From: JAQBQB01 sp963846925
Lineage (GTDB): Bacteria; Gemmatimonadota; Gemmatimonadetes; Gemmatimonadales; Gemmatimonadaceae
NCBI GenBank assembly: GCA_963846925.1
Contig: CAWJXW010000008.1
Coordinates: 116,647-180,646, forward strand
Direction of reading: 5' to 3'
Length of the DNA stretch: 64,000 nucleotides
Within the stretch, counting starts at the first letter, position 1. The number at the start of each line of letters is the position of its first letter. Shown piece after piece: positions 10,409 through 20,930 of the stretch. The translations under genes were made by a program, and so were the position numbers. Under the pieces are notes generated by a model, which was given only the letters and a program-made list of their open reading frames with translations, ran no database searches and was not told the DNA's origin.

Positions 10409-10776
10409 GAGCGTTGCGTCGGCTCCTGATACAAGCCGAGAACGTTGCCACCGGGGTCGCGGAACCTGGCCGTGAGCTCCGGCGCGTCGGCGCCGAGCGG
10501 CTGCACGATCGTCCCGCCGCTCGCTTCGATCGTCTCGCACGTGTCTTCGACGCTATCGACCATGATGTAGACGAGGAGCCCCGGGTTCGTAGACGCGGGG
10601 CGCCCGACCACGAACGCGCCGCTGACGGCTCCCGTCACGTCGTCGAAGGCCTGAGTGCCATCGCCGCGCGTCCGCATCCGCCATCCGAAGACCTTCGAGT
10701 AGAACAAGGCGGATTGCGCGACGTTCGAGGCTGGCACCTCGAGATAGCAAACTTTTCCGTGCGTTGCGCTCGCCAT
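10405..10776 (-). CDS. VOC (glyoxalase-fold) family protein
   Basis: A 123-residue single-domain protein starting MASATHGKVCYLEVPASN, with the paired beta-alpha-beta-beta-beta pattern of vicinal oxygen chelate proteins: SALFYSKVFGWRM at the start and FRDPGGNVLGLYQ at the end. Such proteins bind a metal and act in glyoxalase, extradiol dioxygenase or resistance reactions; no subfamily is evident here. The ATG at 10776 is preferred because the longer frame would translate the homopolymer tract immediately upstream. Confidence 0.85.
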   Translation of the reverse strand: MASATHGKVCYLEVPASNVAQSALFYSKVFGWRMRTRGDGTQAFDDVTGAVSGAFVVGRPASTNPGLLVYIMVDSVEDTCETIEASGGTIVQPLGADAPELTARFRDPGGNVLGLYQEPTQRS

Positions 10777-10792
10777 CGGGACTCCGTGCTCG

Positions 10793-10813
10793 AAAAAAAA
10801 ACGCCCCCCCCCC
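10793..10813. repeat. Adjacent A9 and C10 homopolymer tracts
   Basis: Nine A (10793-10801) and ten C (10804-10813) lie 17-37 bp before the VOC start codon. On the minus strand this is a G10 tract followed by T9. No stem precedes the T-run, so it is not a convincing terminator. Tract length is likely to be unreliable in the assembly or variable in the population. Confidence 0.6.
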
Positions 10814-10830
10814 ACATCCCGGATCTGAAA

Positions 10831-11414
10831 TTAGGTCGCTTCGGGGTGCGAACCAATCCATCGGCCGGTAACGGCGTAGCCGAGCGGCAATGTGGCCAGC
10901 CAGCCGACCGTTCCCACGAATCCAGCGACCATCCCAATGAGAAAGACCGTGCCGACGACGATCGCCCAGATTCCGAATGCACCCTCGAGGCCGCCGCTCG
11001 CTGGGCTCCTGCGGGCGTTGGCGCGAGCGGTCGCTCCCGGAGCGATGCGGTCGAGCCAGGCCGGTGCAGGTCGAGGATTCGCCTGCGACGAGTCCATTGC
11101 GTGTTTGATCTGTCCCAGCGTTCCAGCGGGGACTATCGCGGCCGTGAAGCTGAATACCCCGATGAGCGCCACTGTGACGGCGACGACGGCCGCGACCCAG
11201 CTCGACACTCCTGATAGACGTCGGCCTCTGCGCCGAGCAATCGCCGCCGTGACGGCGATGCCGATCGCCGCGACCAACGCGCCGCCGAACGTGAACGACG
11301 CCGCCAACAAGAGCGCGGCGACCCCCGCCACTCCGGCAACGATGCGTTTGGCGACGGACCGCCGAACGGCAGGAACCGGCGGCGCTTCGGATGACTCGGT
11401 GTCGAGATTCATTG
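10831..11414 (-). CDS. Hypothetical membrane protein
   Basis: About 194 residues from the ATG at 11414 (MNLDTESSEAPP). Four hydrophobic segments are visible: IVAGVAGVAALLLAASFTF, a second at WVAAVVAVTVALIGVFSF, a third at IWAIVVGTVFLIGMVAGF and a short last one, TVGWLATLPLGYAV. A Pro/Ala-rich cytoplasmic or periplasmic loop lies in the middle. I do not recognise the family. Some residues (GYAVTGRWIG) recall the DUF4190/DUF6677-like small-membrane proteins, but this is not secure. It is placed after the SusD terminator. Confidence 0.6.
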
Positions 11415-11448
11415 GCGAAGAAGGAAGAAATTGGGCGCCAATCCCCAA

Positions 11449-11493
11449 AAAAGACGACGCCCTCATTCCAAATGTGGAATGAGGGCGTCGTTT
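11449..11493 (-). terminator. Rho-independent terminator of susC-susD
   Basis: A perfect 17-bp stem (11456-11472 with 11477-11493) closes a four-base loop AATG. On the minus strand it is followed by a run of six T (plus-strand A 11449-11454). It starts 21 bp after the susD stop. Confidence 0.92.
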
Positions 11494-11514
11494 CGTCCAA
11501 TCGGGGGGTCTTCG

Positions 11515-12957
11515 CTATGACCCGATCCCCGCCGATCGGTCGATGCAGGCCGAATTCGCGTTCTTGAGGAAGAGCGGGTTGTTGGCCTCTTGCTGCGGAA
11601 TCGGCAGGTTCACGTCCGTCCCGAAATTCGCGCCGGCCTTCGAGCTGTTGGTCGGCTCGTACGGGCCAATCGGGAACACGGCGTCGGCGGTGCGCCCGTA
11701 CTGCCAGATCAGGCGCCGCATGTCGCCAAGTCGGTGTCCGGTGAGGAACAGATTGAGCGCGCGCTCCGTGAAGAGCAGGTTCTGGCGACCGCTCGCCGAT
11801 GCTGGGACGTCGGCCGACGTGAGCGCCGGCGGGGGATCCAACGGCTGGCTGTTCGTCGCGCCGTCGGCGGTGTACGTCAACGCGTGAGCGCGGGCGTCGT
11901 TCAGGTTCGACAGGAACCCGCCGACATCGTTCGCGGCCAACGCGGCCTCGGCCTGGATCAACCGCGCCTCGGTGCCCAGCGCGAGCGGCGTCGGCGAGCT
12001 GCGGTCGCTGTACTTCGTCGTGAGGAACAGCTCCGTCTCGCCGTCGAAGCCCGGACCGGCGTCGATGATCGGGACGCGCGGATCGCCGAGCGACGCGAAG
12101 GCGAGGCCATTCGTACCCTCCTGGTCACCCACAGCGAACCGGCCCTCGAGGTAGTTGAACGCGAAGAGGGCGCTGTTCTGCCGCAGGGTATTCTCGTCGT
12201 GCTGGATGCTGTAGCTGAAGGTCGACGGCACCTGTGCGACGGCGGTCGCGGCCTGCGCCGCCTGGTTCAAGTCGAGCAGCGCACGTCCCTTGCCGATGCG
12301 GGCCAGGTTCAGCGCCGTCGAGCCGCCACTGGCGGTGGCGATGGCGATCGCCGAGTCGAACTTCGCGACCGCCGCGGTGAGCAGCTGGCGGCCGCTCTGG
12401 GGCTCGCCGTAGCTGAAGGTACCGTCGTCATTCACTTTGCTCGTCGGGACACCGTTGCAATACGACTCGGCGATCATGACGTACGTGAACGCGGCCAACG
12501 CCTGAATTTCAGCGCCGTGCGGATTCGTCGGATCGAACTGGCGAAAGCGGCTCGCGACGAGATCGGCTGTAGCGCGCGCGCGCTGAATGTCCTGGAAGGT
12601 CTGGAGCGTCGTGAGGTTGATCGGCTTCGTGGCGCGGCGGTCGACCTCGATGCGAGTGTTGAACGTCTCGGCGTCGACCAGCTCGTCGGACAGAAGACCG
12701 CTCATCTGCGCGAGCCCTTCATTGTTGTCGAGCCCCGTGCCATAGCCGCCGGCATAGCCGATCTGGAAGTCGCCGATCGCCGCGGCGTAGGCCGCCGGAA
12801 GCGCCGCCGGCCCGGAGATGTCGGACGGGCGCACCACGTCCGGGGTCGGCGCGACGAGCAGGCTGTCCTGGTTGCACGCCCCCAGGATCGCGACCCCGGC
12901 CAGCGCGCCGGCCGCGATCGCACGCCCGATGTATTTAGAATGCATTGAAGTTGTCAT
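11515..12957 (-). CDS. SusD/RagB-like outer-membrane lipoprotein
   Basis: A 480-residue protein with signal peptide and lipobox (AILGAC, Cys near 28), followed by SusD-like helical repeats: YAAAIGDFQIGYAGG, FQDIQRARATADLV, ALAAFTYVMIAESYCNG and the C-terminal LFTERALNLFLTGHRLGDMRR. SusD proteins sit on the cell surface as lids over their SusC channel and bind the imported nutrient. It is the second gene of a pair with the TonB-dependent receptor 16 bp upstream. No glycoside hydrolase is adjacent, so the cargo may not be a polysaccharide; in Gemmatimonadota such pairs are common and mostly uncharacterised. Confidence 0.9.
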   Translation of the reverse strand: MTTSMHSKYIGRAIAAGALAGVAILGACNQDSLLVAPTPDVVRPSDISGPAALPAAYAAAIGDFQIGYAGGYGTGLDNNEGLAQMSGLLSDELVDAETFNTRIEVDRRATKPINLTTLQTFQDIQRARATADLVASRFRQFDPTNPHGAEIQALAAFTYVMIAESYCNGVPTSKVNDDGTFSYGEPQSGRQLLTAAVAKFDSAIAIATASGGSTALNLARIGKGRALLDLNQAAQAATAVAQVPSTFSYSIQHDENTLRQNSALFAFNYLEGRFAVGDQEGTNGLAFASLGDPRVPIIDAGPGFDGETELFLTTKYSDRSSPTPLALGTEARLIQAEAALAANDVGGFLSNLNDARAHALTYTADGATNSQPLDPPPALTSADVPASASGRQNLLFTERALNLFLTGHRLGDMRRLIWQYGRTADAVFPIGPYEPTNSSKAGANFGTDVNLPIPQQEANNPLFLKNANSACIDRSAGIGS

Positions 12958-12973
12958 ATGTATCGAATGATCC

Positions 12974-15900
12974 TCAGAACGAGAGCGCGAGGCGCGCGGT
13001 GAAGTACCGCACCTGCGGCATCGTCAGGAAGTCGGCGGTCGTGAAGTTCGCCTGCGCCGCCGTGTTGAGCTCCGGGTCGACCCCCGTGTAGTTGGTCCAC
13101 GTGTGCAGGTTGCGCCCGGCGATCGTGAGCGTCGCCGCCGCGGCCCTCATCTGCGTCGCGAACCGCTGCGGAAGCGAGAGCGTCAGCGCGACCTCGCGCA
13201 GCTTGGTGAACGAGGCGTCCTCGACGTAGCCGCCGGTCAGGCCGAAGGTCGCCGCCTGTGCGGCCGCCTGCTGGAACAGGTTGCCCGAGTTGGGCTGCTG
13301 CACCGGCGCGCCATTCAGGAAGATCGAATTGCGGTACACGTTCGTGAGATTGTAGATCTTCTGGCCGCCGCGGTGATCGAACGTCGCGGTGATACGCGCG
13401 ACCTTTCCGAGCGCGAGTGACGGCACGATGTTCAGCTCGACGGTCGGGAAGGGTGTTCCAGCGTACGACGCCGAATCGGCGATCGTGTATTCGCAACCCG
13501 CGCTACCCGGGCCATTGGGGCAGCCGATCATGTTGTCGTGGTTCGCGTCGTTGACCGACGTGATCTGGCGGACGTAATAGGCGGAGAGCGGCAGACCTGG
13601 CTTGAAGATCTGAGTGTCGTCGAACCCGCCGGTGAACTGCGGCACGGGCACGCCGTTCTCGTCCACCCCGAGCGCCTCGAGCTTGTTCGAGTTCCACGAC
13701 CCGTTGAGCCGGAGGTCGAAGCGGAAGTCGTTGCGGTCGAAGACGTCCATGTCGACCACGGCTTCGTGACCCCAGTTGCGTACGCGTCCGAGGTTCTGGA
13801 AGCGGTTGGTGGCCGAGCCGAGCGACGGCGGCAACACGACGCTCACCAGCTCGTCACGCGTGATCTTGTTGTAGTATGTGTACTCGAGGCTCACGCGATC
13901 GCGGAACAACGCGAGGTCGAATCCCCCCTCGGCTTCGGTGGACTTCTCGGGCTTGAGGTTCGGGTTGCCCGTGCCGCCGACCGTGAAAGCGGGAACGTCG
14001 GTGCCGTTCACCGTCACCGCGACCGGATTGTAGAACTGCTCCGCGGCCAGGTATCCCGGATTCTGTCCTGCCGACCCCATGGCCGCGCGAAGCCGCAGCG
14101 AGGAGATCGTCGAAAGCTTGGCCCGCGGGAAGAAGTCTTCATCGCTCAGCACCCACGAACCGCTGACCGACGGATAGTAGACGCGGCGGAAGTCCACGCC
14201 GAACGCGCTGTTGCGGTCCGTGCGCGCTGCCACGCTGAGGAAGCGCTTGTCGGCCCAGCCGATTTCTTCGCGGCCTAGGAAGCCAAGCGTCTTCACGTCG
14301 GAGTTGGTCTCGCTCACCGAGAAGCGCGCCGTCGTTCCGGCCAGCGACGACGTTCCCGCGAGCAGCTTCGCGCCGAAAGCGTCGGTGCGCGTGAACCCCA
14401 CGTCGGAGTATTGCGTGCCGAGCGTGGACACGAAGCGGAAGTTGTCGTAGTGGTAGGTCGCGGAGCTGTTGACGTTGGCCGTGTAGTTCGTGACGATCGC
14501 GCGCTCGATGCTCCGATAGCCGTCCGCGCTGGGCTGGTCGACGGTCAGCACTGCCGGCGGCAGCGTCTCGTTGTCGTTGCGGTGGTCGATGTCGGCGCCG
14601 AGCGTCCCATTGACGGCCAGCCAGCTGAGCGGCGTCCAGTTGCTCGTCACGCCGCCGATGAGCCGCTGCACGACTTGCCGTGTGTTGATGTTGAAGAACG
14701 CGTTCGGATCGATGCCTGGGTTGAAGTACCCATGGCTCACCGTGTCGGTGCCGCCCGAGCAGAGACCCGGATGGTTTCGCGCGCCCGTCGGCGTGCAGTC
14801 GGCCGCGCGGCCAAGGAGCGACGCCGAGATCACGCCGAACGAGTTGTTGTCGTTCTGCGGGCGACGGAGGTCGCTGTTGGTGTAGCCGACGTTCAGGTTC
14901 ATGTCGAGCGCCCGCGAGAGCTGCGTCCGGACGTTCGTTCGCAGATTGAGGCGCTGTTCGGCATTGACGGCGATGACGTTCTGCTCGCGCTGATACTCGC
15001 CCGACACGTAGTACGCCGCCGCGTCGGAACCGCCGGCGACGCTCGCTCCCGCGAGCCGACGATCGCCGTTGCTTTCGATGCCGGCCGCCTTGAGCGGATC
15101 ATTCGAAACGACGGAGTCGATACCGACGCACGCGTTCGTGAGGCCGGACGTGCGGCGGGCCAGATTGCAGTTGGTGACCAACGCGCCCGACGACGTGTGG
15201 CCGTACGAACGCAGGTTGAGCGGATAGTCGTTGACGTCCTTCAGGTTGCCGTTTTCAACGAACGCGTCCCAGCGCGTCTGACCGGCGCGGCCGTGCTTGG
15301 TGGTGATCTGGATGACGCCGTTCGAGGCCGCCGTTCCGTAGAGCGCCGCCGCTGCGGGTCCCTTGATCACCTCGATGCTCTCGATCTCCTCGGGATTGAT
15401 GTCGTTGAAGCGCGACGGCAGCTGACCGCCGGTGCCCTGCGCCGACGACTGCGAGGAGTTGTCCGCGCGAATGCCGTCGATGATCAGGAGCGGATCATTC
15501 GAGAGCGAGATGGAGTTCGATCCGCGAATGCGGATGCGGGAGCCCGCTCCGGTCTCGCCGGCGGCCTGCTGCACGACGACGCCGGCCACGCGCGAGCTGA
15601 GCGCGTCGGACAGCGTGCTGATGGCCGCCTTGGGGATGGCCGAGCTGTCGATGGTCGCTGTCGGCGCGCCGTTGGCGCGCCTGAGCTGCGTCTCGCCCGT
15701 CGCGGTGATCGTGAGTGCGTCGAGCGTCGTCACGGCTGGAGACATCGTGAAATCCGCGGTCGTCGTGTTCTCGCCCGACACGACGATAGAGCGCGAAGCC
15801 GCACTGTATCCGATGCGTTGGGCTGCGAGCTGGACTGTTCCGGCGGGCACACCCGGAATCCGATAGGCCCCCGAATCGTTGGTCGCCGCGCCGCGCGTCG

Positions 15901-16054
15901 TGCCGACGACGCGAATCTGGACGCCGGCGAGCGGTCGGTTGGTCGTGCGCTCGGTTACGCGTCCCACGAGGGTGCCGGTGCTCTGGGCAAGCGCGGGTGA
16001 GGCGAGAGCCATCGCGGTGCCCGCAACGAACAAACGTCGAACTACTAAACGCAT
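12974..16054 (-). CDS. SusC/RagA-family TonB-dependent outer-membrane receptor
   Basis: A 1026-residue receptor. A signal peptide (to AQSTG) is followed by a carboxypeptidase-like domain (residues about 25-110, LVGRVTERTTNRPLAGVQIRV). Next comes the plug with IRIRGSNSISLSNDPLLIIDG and the SusC hallmark SIEVIKGPAAAALYGTAASN. The large beta-barrel ends in an aromatic-terminated strand (RYFTARLALSF). It imports a ligand delivered by its SusD partner using TonB energy. An AGGAGA ribosome site lies a few bases before the ATG. Confidence 0.94.
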   Translation of the reverse strand: MRLVVRRLFVAGTAMALASPALAQSTGTLVGRVTERTTNRPLAGVQIRVVGTTRGAATNDSGAYRIPGVPAGTVQLAAQRIGYSAASRSIVVSGENTTTADFTMSPAVTTLDALTITATGETQLRRANGAPTATIDSSAIPKAAISTLSDALSSRVAGVVVQQAAGETGAGSRIRIRGSNSISLSNDPLLIIDGIRADNSSQSSAQGTGGQLPSRFNDINPEEIESIEVIKGPAAAALYGTAASNGVIQITTKHGRAGQTRWDAFVENGNLKDVNDYPLNLRSYGHTSSGALVTNCNLARRTSGLTNACVGIDSVVSNDPLKAAGIESNGDRRLAGASVAGGSDAAAYYVSGEYQREQNVIAVNAEQRLNLRTNVRTQLSRALDMNLNVGYTNSDLRRPQNDNNSFGVISASLLGRAADCTPTGARNHPGLCSGGTDTVSHGYFNPGIDPNAFFNINTRQVVQRLIGGVTSNWTPLSWLAVNGTLGADIDHRNDNETLPPAVLTVDQPSADGYRSIERAIVTNYTANVNSSATYHYDNFRFVSTLGTQYSDVGFTRTDAFGAKLLAGTSSLAGTTARFSVSETNSDVKTLGFLGREEIGWADKRFLSVAARTDRNSAFGVDFRRVYYPSVSGSWVLSDEDFFPRAKLSTISSLRLRAAMGSAGQNPGYLAAEQFYNPVAVTVNGTDVPAFTVGGTGNPNLKPEKSTEAEGGFDLALFRDRVSLEYTYYNKITRDELVSVVLPPSLGSATNRFQNLGRVRNWGHEAVVDMDVFDRNDFRFDLRLNGSWNSNKLEALGVDENGVPVPQFTGGFDDTQIFKPGLPLSAYYVRQITSVNDANHDNMIGCPNGPGSAGCEYTIADSASYAGTPFPTVELNIVPSLALGKVARITATFDHRGGQKIYNLTNVYRNSIFLNGAPVQQPNSGNLFQQAAAQAATFGLTGGYVEDASFTKLREVALTLSLPQRFATQMRAAAATLTIAGRNLHTWTNYTGVDPELNTAAQANFTTADFLTMPQVRYFTARLALSF

Positions 16055-16140
16055 GAGCGTCTCCTGGTTGTCCCAACGTTGTACGACAAATGCAACGATC
16101 TCCGGTCATACGGCGCCCGGATCTGTTACAACCTTCTGAT

Positions 16141-16156
16141 GTGACGTGGCCGTCAC
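16141..16156. promoter_or_regulatory. Inverted repeat upstream of susC (operator candidate)
   Basis: GTGACG-TGGC-CGTCAC is a perfect 6-bp inverted repeat with 4-bp spacing, 87 bp before the susC start in a 235-bp intergenic region. The geometry suits a dimeric regulator of the Crp/Fnr or similar type. The remainder of 16055-16289 shows no gene. Confidence 0.35.
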
Positions 16157-16289
16157 TTATGCGTTGTGTAAACTCGTGCGCGCACGGATGCGTTCGCGAT
16201 GCGCGGAAGTGATGATCCGGCCTCTCGTGGGGCCGAAGAGGTCGCGGCGCGGAGCACACGGGTGCTCCGCTGACGCCGCTTGAAACGCC

Positions 16290-16805
16290 TTACGGTAGAG
16301 GCGTGTGCTGCGCGTTGACGAGCAGCCACTCACCGCCGCGCAGAACCCAGACGTCAGTGTAAGCGTCGCGTACGACGATGCGCCGCGGGGGTTCGCGCTT
16401 CGTGTACGTCATGGCGAGCGTCTCGATCCCGGTCACGATCGCCACGTCGCCATAGAGGCGAATTCGCGTCGAGTCGCTTCGGATGCTGTCGATCGGATGC
16501 GGATCGGCGGCCAGGAGGTGTTCGCGCACGGCGCGGATTGCATCGGCTCGCGTGTGCAACCCGCCTCCGTGCTCGCTGCTCGGCGCCAGGTAATCCGTGG
16601 CGAGCAGTGCAGCGACCGCGATCGTGTCGAGTCGCTCGTATGCGTCGCGTCGAGCGGCCTCCCGCCCGAGCAGTTCTGAACAGGGTCCTCGAGCGGCGAC
16701 GGACGGAATGACGCAGTAGGTCGTCGCTTGTCCGTGAGCCGTGCCCTGTGTTCCGAGCACCAGGGCCGCGGAGACCAGGAGGGCCGTTCGAATGGGATGA
16801 GACAT
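16290..16805 (-). CDS. Exported SnoaL/DUF4440-like protein
   Basis: A 171-residue protein from the ATG at 16805 with a signal peptide (ALVLGTQGTAHGQA). The rest has the NTF2-like pattern: a helical ARRDAYERLDTIAVAALLATDYL start, then strands RIRLYGDVAIVTGIETL and DVWVLRGGEWLLVNAQHTPL. This fold binds small ligands or serves as an assembly domain; no function can be given. An arginine-rich upstream extension in the same frame has no homology look, so the shorter start is chosen. Confidence 0.75.
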   Translation of the reverse strand: MSHPIRTALLVSAALVLGTQGTAHGQATTYCVIPSVAARGPCSELLGREAARRDAYERLDTIAVAALLATDYLAPSSEHGGGLHTRADAIRAVREHLLAADPHPIDSIRSDSTRIRLYGDVAIVTGIETLAMTYTKREPPRRIVVRDAYTDVWVLRGGEWLLVNAQHTPLP

Positions 16806-16964
16806 GGGAAGGCCCAAATCTGGTGCGCAATTCGCGGCTTCGTCAGCGCCGGACGGGATTTTGTATAAACGCCGAAGCAAGGGGGATGTAAACCGACTAT
16901 CCAAAAGTGACCCGCCGAGACAAGGTTTAGCGTTTAGTCGATACCCCACTTTCGAGGTCGCCCT

Positions 16965-19900
16965 ATGCGCCGTCTCTCTCGGCTCTTCCTCCTCGTGCTG
17001 TCGATTTCGTTCATTCCGCGCGCGCGCGCGTCGGGGCAGCCACTTCAAACGGCCGACGAGATCATCGCCCGCTACACGCAGAGAGTGGGCGGCGCTCAGC
17101 GCCTCCACGCCGTGCTTTCGGTGCGGAGGTACGGCCATTTCTATGGCGGCGGAGGGTTCGAGGCGGTCATCGCCTATGAGAACGGTCGTCCGAACAAGGT
17201 GAGAGAGGAATTCACCTTCGGCGGACTCACCGGTGTCACCGCGTTCGACGGCAAGACCGGCTGGAAGATCGAGCCGTGGGCCGGGAAGAAGGACGCCGAA
17301 CCGCTCGGCGAAGACGAGACGAAGGGCATCGTCGAGGACGCCGAGTTCGACGATCCGCTCTTCAACTACAAGGAGCGCGGCAACACCGTCTCGCTGGTCG
17401 GCACGGATCAGGTCGAGGGCACCGACGTCTACAAGCTCATGGTGACGCTCGCGAGCAACGGCGACGTGCGCACGTACTATCTGGACGCCGAGTCGTGTGT
17501 GCCGATCAAGTACGAGGTGAAGCGAACGGTCCGCGGCGCGGAGCGGTGGTTCGAGGTGGAGCTCGGCGACTACAAGGAAGTGCAGGGCGTCCTCTTTCCA
17601 TTCTCCGTCGCCATCGGCGCCAAAGGAAGCTCGAGCGCCGACAAGCAGCAGTACTCGTGGGAGCGCATCACGGTGAACCCGGTGCTCGAGGAACGCCGTT
17701 TCACGAAGCCGGCGCCCGGCGACAAGATCGTGTCGGCGGAGAACGTGGTGCAGTCGGGAACGGCAGGGCCGAGCCCCGCGTCGTTGCCCGCTCCGTCACC
17801 GATGGGGGCCGCGGCTCGCGCGAGGGACGTGACTGTCATCGCCGACTCGGAGACCATCGCCGGACTCGGCGCGCGCAACATCGGCTCGGCCGCGATGTCG
17901 GGTCGCGTCACGTCGGTCGCTGCCGTGCACGAGGGCGACCGTCTCACGGTGTATGTCGGCGCCGCCAGCGGCGGCGTGTGGAAATCGAACAATGGCGGAA
18001 CGACGTTTCGTCCGACGTTCGACAAACAGGACGTGCAGTCGATCGGGGCGCTCGCCATCGATCCGAAAGACCCCAAGGTCATTTGGGCCGGGACCGGCGA
18101 GGCATGGATCCGCAACTCGGTCTCCGTGGGCGACGGCATCTACAAGTCCACCGACGGCGGCGAGACGTGGACAAACATGGGTCTCGCGGAGTCCGAGCAC
18201 ATCGCGAAGATCCTCATCGATCCGACGAACACGAGCACGGTCTACGCGTGCGTGCCGGGCAAGGCGTTCAGCGACAGCGACGACCGCGGGGTGTACCGCA
18301 CGACCGACGGCGGCAAGACGTGGACGAAGGTCCTCGCCGGTTCGAATGCGTCGACCGGCTGTTCGCTGATGACGATGGATCCGTCGACGCCCAAGACCCT
18401 ATTCGCCGGCATGTGGGACTTCCGCCGCAAGGGATGGACGTTCCGTTCCGGCGGCGACGGGCCGGGCAAGCCGAGCGGGAGCGGGCTATTCAAGAGTACT
18501 GATGGCGGCGCGACCTGGACGCAGCTCGACGAGAAGACGGCGAAAGGGCTGCCGGCCAAGCCGTGGGGGCGCGTCGCGGTGACGGTGGCGCCGTCCAAGC
18601 CGAGCGTCGTCTACGCGTTCATCGAAGCGGTGCCGCCGCTGAACGGCCTCTATCGTTCCAACGACGGCGGCGCGACGTGGGAGCTGCGCGACCGAAGCCA
18701 GAACATGCTCTGGCGGCCGTTCTACTTCGCGAACCTCATCGTCGACCCGAAGAACGAGAACCGAGTCTACAAGCCGGATGGATCGCTCATCATGAGCACC
18801 GACGGCGGCGCGTCGTTCAGCAACATCGCCGGCAGTGCGCACGGCGACTTCCACGACGTCTGGGTCGATCCGCAGAACTCGGATCATCTCATCGTCGGCG
18901 ACGATGGCGGCCTGTGGTACTCGTACGACGCCGGCGACAAGTGGTGGAAAGCCGAGACGCTGCCAATCTCGCAGTTCTATCACGTGAGCGTCGACATGGA
19001 CAAGCCGTACAAGGTCTACGGCGGGCTTCAGGACAACAGCTCGTGGGTCGGTGAGTCGCAGTTCCCCGGCGGCATCGCCAAGGCCCAGTGGGAGAATCTC
19101 TACGGCGGCGACGGCTTCTGGATGTTCGCCGATCCGAGCGACAACGCCTACGTCTACGCCGAATCGCAGGGCGGGTACATCATGCGGGTCAATCGCAAGA
19201 CGCACGAACTCCGCGACATCAAGCCGCTCCCCAACTACAACGAGAAGAAGCTACGCTTCAATTGGAACACGCCGATCCATATGAGTCCCACCAGGAGTGG
19301 GACGTTGTACATCGGCGCGCAGTACCTCTTCCGGTCCCGCAACCACGGACAGACGTGGGACCGCATCTCGCCGGACCTCACCACCAACGACACGACGAAG
19401 CAGCAGCAGGAGCAGTCGGGCGGCGTGACGGTGGACAACTCGAGCGCCGAAACGCACACGACGATCTTCGCCATCGGCGAGTCGCCGAAGGATTCGACGG
19501 TCGTGTGGGCGGGCACGGACGACGGCAACCTCCAGGTCACGCGCAACGGCGGCAAGACGTGGACGAACGTCGTCGGCAACATCAACGGACTTCCGAAGAA
19601 CGCGTGGGTCTCGAGCGTCGAGCCCGGACACTTCAGCGCGCGGCACCATCTACGCGACGTTCGATCTCCACACGTTCGGCGACATGCGTCCGTACGCGTA
19701 TCGCTCGACCGACTTCGGGAAGACGTGGAAGCCGCTCATCGGTCGCGGCTCGCCGGTGCGCGGCTACGCGCACGTCGTGAAGGAGGATCTCGTCAATCCG
19801 AACCTGCTCTTCCTGGGCACCGAATTCGGACTGTGGGTTTCGGTCGACGGCGGTGAGAACTGGGCGCGGTTCAAGGGCGGCAACCTTCCGTCGGCGCCGG

Positions 19901-20877
19901 TGCGCGATCTCGCCGTCCATCCGCGCGACGACGATCTCGTAATCGCGACGCACGGCCGCGGCATCTGGATCGTCGACAACATCACGCCGTTGCGAAAGCT
20001 GACGACGCAGACGCTCGCCCACGGCGGCGCCTTCGTCGAGACCAAGCCGGTCGTGCAAGTGCTCTCGTCGTTCGGCGGCTGGGCGAACGGCGACGCGGAG
20101 TTCATCGGCGCGAATCCACCCGGTGACGCCGTGATTACTTACTACCTACAAAAGCGGCACATCTTCGGCGACATGAAGCTCCAGGTCTTCGACTCGGCGG
20201 GCAAACTCATTCAGACCTTGCCGACGGGCAAGCGACGCGGCTTGAGCCGTACGGCGTGGTCGATGCGCATGACGCCGCCGCGGGTGCCGACCGCCGCGTC
20301 GGCCGCGTTCGTCGTTGGGCCTCGCTTCCTGCCGGGGCGATACACCGTCAAGCTCACCGAGGGCGACTCGACGTACTCGACTACGCTGCGCGTCACCGGC
20401 GATCCTCGCGTGTCGCATTCGCTCGCCGACCGGAAGGAGCAGTTCAAGCTTTCCGTAACGCTCTACGACCTGTTGAACCAGATGACGTCCGTCGTCGACC
20501 GCATGAACGACGTCCGCGGCTCGCTCGACCAGCGCGGCGACGGACTCGCCGCGGTCGACACGCTTCTCCATGCGCTCCAGCGCGGGTCGGCGCAAGTGGA
20601 CACGATGCGCAAGAAGATCGTCGCGACGAAGGAGGGCGGCATGATCACCGGCGAGGAGCGCCTGCGCGAGAACCTCGCCGAATTGTATGGGAGCGTCGTC
20701 GGCTACGAGGGACTCCCCTCGGAGATGCAGGTCGAGCGGACGACGGCGATCGGACGCGAGCTCGGGGACGTCACCAAGGATTTCGAGAAGTGGATTCAGA
20801 TCGAGCTCCCCAAGATCAACAAGATGCTCGTGGGTCGAGGACTGCCGCGCATCGAGCCCGCGAAGGCGACGCCGTAA
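16965..20877 (+). CDS. VPS10/sortilin-like BNR-repeat protein with N-terminal lipoprotein-carrier-like domain (one frameshift)
   Basis: A signal peptide at 16965 (MRRLSRLFLLVLSISF) leads into a roughly 230-residue LolA/LppX-like beta domain (LQTADEIIARYTQRVGG ... DKQQYSWERITVNPV). The rest is a long run of BNR/VPS10 propeller repeats with the repeated signature STDGGxTW (GIYKSTDGGETW, YRTTDGGKTW, LYRSNDGGATW). Near 19640, in GCGCGCGG, one base shifts the frame; the protein resumes as TIYATFDLHTFGDMRPYAYRS and ends at 20877. The last 250 residues (MTSVVDRMNDVRGSLDQRG) are helical, as in the common secreted glycosyl-hydrolase-annotated sortilin-like proteins of Gemmatimonadota and Acidobacteria. 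True enzymatic activity is unproven. Total length is about 1303 residues if the indel is an error. Confidence 0.82.
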
Positions 20878-20930
20878 GCCGGGTGGCAGCAGGCCCGCCG
20901 ACAAAGTGAGGCCGCGAACGCCGTAGTTCG

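Noticed and set aside
10793..10813. Terminator or phase-variable promoter at the A9/C10 tracts
   Set aside because: No stem accompanies the T-run on the minus strand and tract length cannot be trusted from assembly alone.
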